Below, in pieces: positions 1 through 5,541 of a DNA stretch of 5,541 nucleotides. This stretch comes from Euryarchaeota archaeon UBA623. GTDB lineage: Archaea > Thermoplasmatota > Poseidoniia > Poseidoniales > Thalassarchaeaceae. Where the stretch lies: NCBI GenBank assembly GCA_002505325.1, contig DAUV01000014.1, positions 1 to 5,541 on the forward strand, written 5' to 3'. The translations under genes and the position numbers were made by a program. The notes under the pieces are model-generated. The model was not told where the DNA came from and searched no databases. It was given only the letters and a program-made list of their open reading frames with translations. Each line of letters begins with the position of its first letter. Within the stretch, counting starts at the first letter, position 1.

Positions 1-1
1 A

Positions 2-496
2 CTTCGCATATGCTCAAAATGCAAAGGAGAATCATACAGAAGCCGGAGACGTTGTCAACAATGCAACTCGAAGGGGGTTGAAACAAGATCATCTACCATC
101 ACTGTGACTGTTCCCGCTAATGCAGAGCATGGACAACAACTGAGATTGAAAAAGATGGGGCATGAACACCCTCAAGGAGAACCAGGCGATTTACTGATTA
201 CCATTAGGCTAGATGCAGAAGAGGGCCGTAGATGGGAAGGGGGAAAACTGGTCCAAGAAGTCCCAGTAACCTATTCTTCTATGATATTAGGAGGCAAAGT
301 CCGCATCACCACCCCCCTTGGTAAGAGAGTGCAAATCGACATCCCTCAAGGAACTAGAATTGGAGACCGAAGACGATTAGCAGGGCACGGTCACGATGGA
401 GGACCTCTGGATGTCGAATTTGTGTTGAAGGAAACTAAAACTTTCACAGATGAACAACTTGATGCAGTCAAACGTCTGTCAGATACAGGACTATGA
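2..496 (+). CDS. dnaJ: DnaJ (Hsp40) co-chaperone, C-terminal part; 5' end outside window
   Basis: The reading frame is open from the left edge, so this is the last ~164 residues of a longer protein. The J domain and the first half of the zinc finger lie upstream. DnaJ stimulates the DnaK ATPase and delivers unfolded clients to it in the cytoplasm. Visible here are two CxxC pairs (C4-C7 and C18-C21 of the fragment) separated by ten residues, the spacing of the last two zinc-finger repeats of E. coli DnaJ. C-terminal domain I follows, with a VPANAEHGQQLRLKKMG stretch and PGDLLITIRL. Domain II carries LGGKVRITTPLG and IDIPQGTRIGDRRRLAGHG, and a final helix ends at the TGA. The usual CxGxG glycines are eroded (CKGES, CNSKG) although all four cysteines remain. 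The GTG at 104 lies inside the conserved domain and is not the start. In many genomes grpE and dnaK are adjacent, probably upstream here, but that cannot be seen. The family call is secure. Confidence 0.93.
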   Translation, partial: LRICSKCKGESYRSRRRCQQCNSKGVETRSSTITVTVPANAEHGQQLRLKKMGHEHPQGEPGDLLITIRLDAEEGRRWEGGKLVQEVPVTYSSMILGGKVRITTPLGKRVQIDIPQGTRIGDRRRLAGHGHDGGPLDVEFVLKETKTFTDEQLDAVKRLSDTGL

Positions 497-541
497 ATTA
501 GTGATGAGAACTATTGAAAGTACCATCCTCACAAAACCTGT

Positions 542-547
542 CAAATA
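542..547 (+). promoter_or_regulatory. Weak candidate TATA element for the transporter gene
   Basis: CAAATA is centred about 25 nt before the ATG at 570, in the gap after dnaJ. Neither of the upstream start candidates (450, 504) has an A/T-rich patch at this distance, which mildly supports the 570 start. The motif alone is too short to be convincing. Confidence 0.2.
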
Positions 548-569
548 CCCGTCTTCCACGGCTCTCAGC

Positions 570-3500
570 ATGCGCGACTTCGCCCATGTCGCAAACTTCC
601 TTGTTCCGAGACGTAGGCAAGTGCACGTCGCCATCATCCTGTTGTCTCTGCTGATGCTTCCAGGAATCTCGGCCACGCTGAGTCCAATAGACATAGAGTC
701 CTACGACCTTGAGTCGCCCGAGCTTGACGCTGACGCGGTGCTGATGGAGGAGTTCTCGTCGGCAGGGGGGGTTGAAGCATTCGGGATATTTATCCGAGAT
801 CCGGCCTACTTCGGCCAACCAGACTCCGACGTCACGATGATTGCCGGCTACAACGGCCACGGTGGTGGTGTTAGTGACCCCGAGGGAGGAGTACTCAATC
901 TCACCGTGCTCAGGGAAATCGACGTCAAGGCCGAGTTCTTGAGGGAACACGAGATATCCGAGTTCTACCTCTCCTTCGCCTCCCAAATCACTGGCGAGCC
1001 AGTAGTCGGGATACTCGATTTGGCCAACGACTTCAGGTCATTCATGTCGGGCGAGTCAGCACTGACCAGCCCGAGGGTCGACCCAGATACACTGATGATG
1101 ACACCTCCGTCTACTGACTGGGACGACTGCGGCGTGCTGGAATGTCTGACCTTCGATGACGAAAACCTCACTCAGGCTCACATTGACCTAGCTGCGCATA
1201 GGATGGCAAATCACAGTCATGGCGTCTTCCTCAGACTGCTGTCCAAGGACCGCGGATTCACCCCCGACCCATCAAGCCCGGTGATTGGCCCCTATAACCA
1301 CCAATTGCTTGCTGACGGGAGTATCGCAGCCGATGAATGGGGCCCTGGGCGCTGGTCGGCGTCTTCCGCTTGGCTACTCATCAACTTCGACAGGGAGGCT
1401 ATGCAGAACAACGGTTGGTCATTCTCGTGGTTGAACTCGAGCTCCGACGCCTCATCGGGATACGAGTGGGACGGGGTCACAGTCGAGACAAAGCCAATCC
1501 ATAACTCGGTGGAAGAGTGCCGACAGAGAGCTCAGGACGGCGAGGAACTCTGCTCCATGGAATGGCTCTACTTGGCACTCGAGGAGGATCTGAGAACCTC
1601 AGATGATATGGTTGTCACCCTGATGTTCGCAGAGGGTGTCAACGTCGAGATAAACCGGGAGTTGCTTTCCAGTGCCTATCTGATTGGAATCATGGCACTG
1701 GTGGTTTCCGTGCTGCTATGGCTCAGTCTGAGGAGGACTTCTGATGTTGCCATAGTCTTAGTCGGTTTGGCGCTGGCACTGATGTGGATGCAGGGGCTCA
1801 TAGGGTGGGCGATTATCCTAGGCCAGAGATTCGGAACAGAGGTGATTTTTCGCTCGCAGTTCTCCAACCTCCTGCCTATTCTCGTGCTAGCTTTGGGCAT
1901 AGACGACAGTCTGCACGCACTTCATAGATACAAAGAGGAGAGGAGAGGCGGAGCCAGTCCCGAACAGGCGGCCCGAACTTCCGTGAGCAGAGTTGGTCGG
2001 GCCATCCTACTCACATCCACGACTACCATCGTCGCTTTCATGGCCAACATGACTTCCAACATAGCGGCACTACGCTCCTTCGGCATAGAGGCCGGCCTCG
2101 GGGTGTTCGCGGCTTTCGTCCTCACCGGCCTCTGGGTTCCACTGGTGCGCTACGACTTCGACCTGTTGATGGAGTCGAGAGGTAAACTGCAGGATGAGAA
2201 GGAGGACATCATCCACATGATTCCCGAGTCCTGGCTGGCTGCAGTCACCACAAATTCAGCCAAACATGCCCCAGTCGTGGCCGTGTTGGCCATCCTGATA
2301 ACCGCAGTTGCAATACCGATGATGCTCTCGCTTGAAGGGAACTTCCAAGTCGAGGACTTCATTGAGAGTGAGTCCGACCTCGCGGTAGGAATTGCTCTGG
2401 TGAACGAGCGCTTCAGCGATGAAGGCGAACCGGGCTACATCCTTCTTGAGGGAGATATGGCGAATCCGAAGGTGATAGCCGCTATCGGGGAGTTTCGCAA
2501 CAACGCTAACTCGCATGAACCCGGAGACTCGGACCAACTAACCCGTCTTCCCACCGGAAAGGTCGAGATTATCGCTATCGACAGTATACTCATCCTCACT
2601 AAGGCATCGATGGCTTGGAACAGTACACCCTTCGACGCAGCAGGGTGGGACTCATCTGCAGAAGATGGCGGGATGGGCTGCAACAAGGACTTCTTCGGTC
2701 TGCCCTCTCTGAGCGATAGGGAGTGCCTCGTCTTCCTCTACGGCTTTGCCCTGACACGCGGAGTTCCAGAGAGCGGGGGGTACCCGCCGATGGCGCCCTC
2801 ACTGGTCGCTGAGTACATCCAGGTAGTGGGACAGATCGACTACGAGAGCCCGTGGTTGACAGTCTCTGGTGAGACACCAATATATCCTCGTGCATCAATC
2901 CGTTTTGGGATATCCAGCCCCGAGCAGTTCGCCCTAGTCGAGCCTGCTCTGGCACAGTTGGAGGAGGACATGGCTCCACTACAGGAGCTATCTCGCAATT
3001 CGATGAGGATTCAGGGTGACATCTCGTCGGCTGATGAAGAATACCCTGTGACATGGGCGATACCAACTGGTGAGCCAGTAGTCAGATTCGTCGCCGCAGA
3101 CTCGATGCAGGACGAGATGCAGAGCACGCTTCTGCTCGGTGTTTTGATGTGCACTATCACTCTCTGGTGGGGCTTCCGTGAGGAGACCTCCGTGAGACAG
3201 CGATGGCAGGAGGGGATGCAAGACCGCGCCGCCTTCGCTAGAAAGGTGGGGGCGACTGTGGCAATAACTGGGGTGATTACCTACCTTATGCTCGGAACGA
3301 CATATCTGGTCTTCTTCTCAGTCCTCGCATTAGTCCTATCCATACTATGGGGCACCGCTCCGTTCTTCGTCGCAGCAATAACCACCGGCCCAATCTTCGT
3401 TGTGATAGTCTGGCTGTATGCCATGGTTGAGTTGGCCGGATACGGACTCAACATGGTTACCGTGGCCATCGCAGCGATGTCCCTCGGAGTGGGCATAGAC

Positions 3501-3806
3501 TACGTCATACACCTCATCGAGCGCTACCGCGAGGAACGAGAGAAGGGAGCAACACCCCACATCTCACTAGCAGCCGTCGGTAGCGCCTCCGGCCTAGCCC
3601 TCTTCGGCTCTGCCGTATCAGATATCGCCGGATTCATGGTCATCAACCAGTCCAAGATGGGATTCTTCTCCACCTTCGGACTATTCTGCGCCGCGATGAT
3701 TGGGCTATCGCTGATTGCGAGCATGATACTAACTCCGGCAGTGCTGGGTCTACTGCATCGCAAATCACTTGTCTCGGAGAAGAAATTGAGTGAGCGATTG
3801 AATTAA
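570..3806 (+). CDS. RND-superfamily (MMPL/HAE3-type) membrane transporter
   Basis: A two-halved RND protein, about 1078 residues from the ATG at 570. TM1 (~18-37) follows a short n-region with RRR. A ~330-residue acidic exterior loop comes next, then TM2-TM6 (~368-526), TM7 (~567-588), a second ~260-residue loop, and TM8 onward (~852-1062). Each half keeps the proton-relay signature: GIDD (443-446) followed by RYKEE, and GIDY (975-978) followed by RYREE. Proton-driven export or lipid/hydrophobe handling is therefore likely; the substrate is unknown. Closest in style to archaeal/bacterial 'predicted exporters' (HAE3, MMPL domain). Exterior loops hold three closely spaced cysteine pairs. The second half has about 50 extra residues before GIDY. 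An upstream in-frame ATG at 450 overlaps dnaJ by 47 nt, and another lies at 504. I prefer 570 because TM1 follows closely, GC content rises there, and an AT-rich patch sits ~25 nt upstream. GC is clearly higher than in flanking genes. The family call is firm; the start is less so. Confidence 0.9.
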   Translation: MRDFAHVANFLVPRRRQVHVAIILLSLLMLPGISATLSPIDIESYDLESPELDADAVLMEEFSSAGGVEAFGIFIRDPAYFGQPDSDVTMIAGYNGHGGGVSDPEGGVLNLTVLREIDVKAEFLREHEISEFYLSFASQITGEPVVGILDLANDFRSFMSGESALTSPRVDPDTLMMTPPSTDWDDCGVLECLTFDDENLTQAHIDLAAHRMANHSHGVFLRLLSKDRGFTPDPSSPVIGPYNHQLLADGSIAADEWGPGRWSASSAWLLINFDREAMQNNGWSFSWLNSSSDASSGYEWDGVTVETKPIHNSVEECRQRAQDGEELCSMEWLYLALEEDLRTSDDMVVTLMFAEGVNVEINRELLSSAYLIGIMALVVSVLLWLSLRRTSDVAIVLVGLALALMWMQGLIGWAIILGQRFGTEVIFRSQFSNLLPILVLALGIDDSLHALHRYKEERRGGASPEQAARTSVSRVGRAILLTSTTTIVAFMANMTSNIAALRSFGIEAGLGVFAAFVLTGLWVPLVRYDFDLLMESRGKLQDEKEDIIHMIPESWLAAVTTNSAKHAPVVAVLAILITAVAIPMMLSLEGNFQVEDFIESESDLAVGIALVNERFSDEGEPGYILLEGDMANPKVIAAIGEFRNNANSHEPGDSDQLTRLPTGKVEIIAIDSILILTKASMAWNSTPFDAAGWDSSAEDGGMGCNKDFFGLPSLSDRECLVFLYGFALTRGVPESGGYPPMAPSLVAEYIQVVGQIDYESPWLTVSGETPIYPRASIRFGISSPEQFALVEPALAQLEEDMAPLQELSRNSMRIQGDISSADEEYPVTWAIPTGEPVVRFVAADSMQDEMQSTLLLGVLMCTITLWWGFREETSVRQRWQEGMQDRAAFARKVGATVAITGVITYLMLGTTYLVFFSVLALVLSILWGTAPFFVAAITTGPIFVVIVWLYAMVELAGYGLNMVTVAIAAMSLGVGIDYVIHLIERYREEREKGATPHISLAAVGSASGLALFGSAVSDIAGFMVINQSKMGFFSTFGLFCAAMIGLSLIASMILTPAVLGLLHRKSLVSEKKLSERLN

Positions 3807-3808
3807 TT
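3801..3808 (+). promoter_or_regulatory. Candidate archaeal TATA element for the FAH gene
   Basis: An eight-base A/T-only palindrome (AATTAATT) overlaps the transporter stop codon and is centred about 26 nt before the FAH ATG. That is the distance expected between TATA box and start codon for an archaeal leaderless transcript. No Shine-Dalgarno sequence precedes the ATG, which fits. There is no clear BRE, and the match to a TATA consensus is loose. Confidence 0.3.
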
Positions 3809-3830
3809 CCCGAATAGGATAGGATTAGTC

Positions 3831-4442
3831 ATGGGATTGGGTTGGTGCTGCTTTCGTAACTATGCCGGACATGCAAAAGAAATTGGCGGAGACGTGTCCT
3901 ATGAGTATCCTCGATTCTTTCTAAAACCTGCCAGTGCACACGTTGAAGCAGATGAAAATGGGAACAATTTCATCGAACTTTTGCGTGCTGACGAGCATAT
4001 AGATCATGAGGTCGAGATGGTAATTCGCCTAGGTCCTAATTTGGAACCTGAAGCTATGTGTGTTGGTTGTGATACAACTAATCGAACTAGACAGACTCAT
4101 GCCAAAAACAAGCGTTGGCCTTGGACTGAAGGAAAGGCATTCAGAGGTAGTGGAGTACTTGGCACATGGGCTCCTTACAATGATACAATAATGCAAGTAA
4201 GTTTATCGGTTAATGGAGAAATGCGGCAGGATGATTCCACTTCACTAATGATTCACAGCGTTGCTGATTTAATTGGACATCTCAAAGGCTGGTATGACCT
4301 TACTCCAGGTGACTTGATTTGGACTGGAACACCAAAAGGAGTAGGGAAAATGCATGTTGATGACAGAGTTGAAGCAAGCTTAGTAGATTCTGCTGGTAAT
4401 GTGATTAGTAAACTCTCAGCCATTTGTGTAGTGAATAATTAG
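3831..4442 (+). CDS. Fumarylacetoacetate hydrolase (FAH) family protein, FAHD1/acylpyruvase-like
   Basis: A 203-residue cytoplasmic enzyme of the FAH superfamily. Members are Mg/Mn-dependent enzymes cleaving C-C bonds in acylpyruvates or fumarylpyruvate, or decarboxylating oxaloacetate; the substrate cannot be fixed here. By alignment from memory with human FAHD1, the residues match: the lid dyad H14 and E17 (in RNYAGHAKE), metal ligands E60 and E62 (HEVE) and D81, then Q88, K102 (in PWTEGKAF), a VNGEMRQ strand at 127-133, and TGTPKGVG at 165-172. Every catalytic position is present, so it is probably active. Three oddities are visible. The usual CVGRNY reads CCFRNY. The usual D-x-T-A-R-D reads DTTNRT. 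The stretch between the second metal Glu and the metal Asp is about ten residues shorter than in FAHD1, and the whole protein is short (human FAHD1 is slightly over 220 residues). The ATG is the only good start, since an in-frame stop (that of the transporter) lies 24 nt upstream. Composition is AT-richer than the preceding gene. Confidence 0.9.
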   Translation: MGLGWCCFRNYAGHAKEIGGDVSYEYPRFFLKPASAHVEADENGNNFIELLRADEHIDHEVEMVIRLGPNLEPEAMCVGCDTTNRTRQTHAKNKRWPWTEGKAFRGSGVLGTWAPYNDTIMQVSLSVNGEMRQDDSTSLMIHSVADLIGHLKGWYDLTPGDLIWTGTPKGVGKMHVDDRVEASLVDSAGNVISKLSAICVVNN

Positions 4443-4450
4443 GCGTGGCC

Positions 4451-4458
4451 AAATTGAT
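4451..4458 (+). promoter_or_regulatory. Weak candidate TATA element for the protease gene
   Basis: AAATTGAT lies in the 39-nt gap after the FAH stop, centred about 27 nt before the protease ATG. The following sequence up to the start is C-rich and contains no ribosome binding site. Spacing again fits leaderless transcription; the sequence match is poor. Confidence 0.2.
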
Positions 4459-4481
4459 ACGGTGCACCCCCATCCGCAACT

Positions 4482-5498
4482 ATGCTAGTTTCGACTAGAA
4501 CTCAGACAATGGCTCTGCTAGCAGTTTTGATTATTGCACCTTTGAGTGGATGCTTATCAGGGGATAATTCTTCTCAAATCGATTGTAATGAACAAGAATA
4601 CTGGATAGATATCTCTGAAGATTCGCCATATCCGGGCCTAGGTTGCGAATCAGGACCATCAAAAACTATCGCGATAACAATATTCGTTTACAAGGACAAT
4701 GACGGTGTCGAATGGTTAATTGAGAATGAACATATTTTGGAAGGAATTGAGTTAATTAACTCGGTTTACAACCCTCATGGAATCAATTTTATTTGGGGGG
4801 AGATCATTATGATTTCTGAAGCGTTTCCGGATGTCAATGACGATAATGAAGGAGAGGCTGGATCGATAGGAAACTCTAGTGAGAATGGGGGGGACTATGG
4901 AGATGGAGTATCGGTCAATCAACTCGGAGAAAAATTTGTGGAACACTATAATCACAATAATGTCAACTTAGTCATGGTTAGTGATGGATGGGGGGCATAC
5001 AGTATGTTTCCTTGGTATAATCAAGATTACTATGTTACATTTGTTCGGGCCTCTACATTTAACTCAAGTTTCATTCCAGCACACGAATTAGGGCATTTCC
5101 TCGGTCTTTATCATACTCATCAAAATCACCAGAATACGGGAAGTGACTCCGATTTAGATAATGCTTTGAGTTGGAGTGATGAATGGGTAGTACCTACTGA
5201 AGGATGCTACAGAACAGGTGATTTCGTATGTGACACTCCTTATGACTGCTATACTTGGTGTGAAGAAGACATTAGTTGCAGTGCTAGTGATCTTTACAAT
5301 CCAAATCCAAAACCAGGTGAAGAAAGTGATTTCCCTCAATGCACTACAGATCAACATAATCCATCGTTGTCTAATTTAATGAGTCGTTATGGAGATAGAC
5401 AAGAAATAACTGATGACCAAGGAGCAAGAGCAAGATATTTTATCCAATTTATGGTGGAAAATGAAAGGAATGGGAACCAACTCATTCTTGTCGAGTAA
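4482..5498 (+). CDS. Secreted lipoprotein with pappalysin-like (M43 family) zinc metalloprotease domain
   Basis: A 338-residue exported protease. The N-terminus has Arg at 6, a hydrophobic core (~10-20) and a lipobox LSGC ending at Cys24, so a membrane-anchored lipoprotein facing outward is predicted. The catalytic motif HELGHFLGLYH (201-211) fits HExxHxxGxxH, with three zinc-binding His and Glu202 as catalytic base. GDFVCDTP (246-253) downstream matches the GD-x-V-x-DTP element typical of M43 (pappalysin/cytophagalysin) peptidases. NLMSRYG (298-304) is the likely Met-turn, and QGARARYF (313-320) resembles the final helix. Eight cysteines besides the lipobox one (35, 55, 242, 250, 256, 260, 266, 287) could form four disulfides. 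Three NSS sequons (29, 131, 194) would suit archaeal N-glycosylation. An acidic, Gly/Asn-rich stretch at ~117-142 precedes the active site. The role is probably degradation of external peptide or protein; the substrate is unknown. The ATG at 4482 is favoured over Met10 because it supplies the positive n-region. It begins 39 nt after the FAH gene. Confidence 0.9.
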   Translation: MLVSTRTQTMALLAVLIIAPLSGCLSGDNSSQIDCNEQEYWIDISEDSPYPGLGCESGPSKTIAITIFVYKDNDGVEWLIENEHILEGIELINSVYNPHGINFIWGEIIMISEAFPDVNDDNEGEAGSIGNSSENGGDYGDGVSVNQLGEKFVEHYNHNNVNLVMVSDGWGAYSMFPWYNQDYYVTFVRASTFNSSFIPAHELGHFLGLYHTHQNHQNTGSDSDLDNALSWSDEWVVPTEGCYRTGDFVCDTPYDCYTWCEEDISCSASDLYNPNPKPGEESDFPQCTTDQHNPSLSNLMSRYGDRQEITDDQGARARYFIQFMVENERNGNQLILVE

Positions 5499-5513
5499 AC
5501 AACTCGCAACTCC

Positions 5514-5541
5514 ATGGACGAGGAGGGGCGACGCATTACGG
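5514..5541 (+). CDS. Possible start of a downstream gene, cut by the right edge
   Basis: An ATG 15 nt after the protease stop opens a frame (MDEEGRRIT) that runs to the window end without a stop. The 28 nt are GC-rich, like the transporter gene and unlike the protease gene. Nine codons are far too few to identify a product, and no TATA-like patch sits at the usual distance upstream. It could be chance, or intergenic sequence before a gene on either strand. Confidence 0.25.

Noticed and set aside
104..496. Separate 130-residue gene starting at the GTG at 104
   Set aside because: The same frame is open to the left edge and encodes the DnaJ zinc-finger cysteines just upstream, so this is an internal codon of dnaJ.
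498..986. 162-codon open frame on the minus strand opposite the transporter
   Set aside because: It lies wholly antisense to a clear RND coding region, has no recognisable domain, and long antisense frames are expected in GC-rich genes.
2599..3066. 155-codon open frame on the minus strand opposite the transporter's second loop
   Set aside because: Composition is rich in Arg, Ser and Pro with no domain, and it is antisense to conserved coding sequence; a shadow frame.
3807..3830. Ribosome binding site before the FAH gene (repeated GGAT)
   Set aside because: The repeated AGGATAGGAT is not a good match to the GGAGG/GGTGA anti-SD complement, and other starts in the window also lack an RBS.
1..5541. 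A functionally linked operon or novel defence/biosynthesis system
   Set aside because: The four genes belong to unrelated roles, have separate candidate promoters, and no partner domains, toxins, nucleases or repeats are present to support a system.
5499..5541. Terminator or repeat after the protease gene
   Set aside because: No hairpin, T-tract or repeat is visible in the remaining 43 nt.

Overview
The window looks like part of the chromosome of a marine archaeon, most plausibly Marine Group II / Poseidoniia. This is inference. Starts lack Shine-Dalgarno sequences and several have an AT-rich patch about 26 nt upstream, as expected for archaeal leaderless mRNAs. The gene mix also fits: an HAE3/MMPL-type RND membrane protein with large acidic exterior loops, and a secreted lipoprotein protease beside housekeeping genes. 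No rRNA, tRNA or other lineage marker is present, so the assignment is moderate at best.

All genes lie on the + strand and are closely spaced. From 1 to 496 is the 3' part of a DnaJ (Hsp40) co-chaperone gene that begins outside the window. From about 570 to 3806 is a large RND-superfamily transporter of roughly 1078 residues. From 3831 to 4442 is a short fumarylacetoacetate-hydrolase (FAH) family enzyme of the FAHD1/acylpyruvase type with its catalytic residues intact. From 4482 to 5498 is a secreted lipoprotein with a pappalysin-like (family M43) zinc metalloprotease domain. A possible next gene starts at 5514 and runs off the right edge. The gaps are about 73, 24, 39 and 15 nt, so no long non-coding stretch exists. 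I see no mobile element, CRISPR array, tRNA or strong terminator.

The genes do not form an evident pathway: protein folding, membrane export, cytoplasmic acyl-pyruvate/oxaloacetate chemistry and extracellular proteolysis are unrelated. The two envelope proteins (transporter and protease) are separated by a cytoplasmic enzyme. The arrangement reads as ordinary compact archaeal gene packing rather than a dedicated system.

The most notable features are the sharp base-composition contrast of the transporter gene (sampled at about 53-65% GC against roughly 32-52% in its neighbours), an apparent extra membrane segment in the transporter's second half, and a shortened FAH fold with unusual signature residues. 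I did not find convincing evidence of a previously undescribed multi-gene system.
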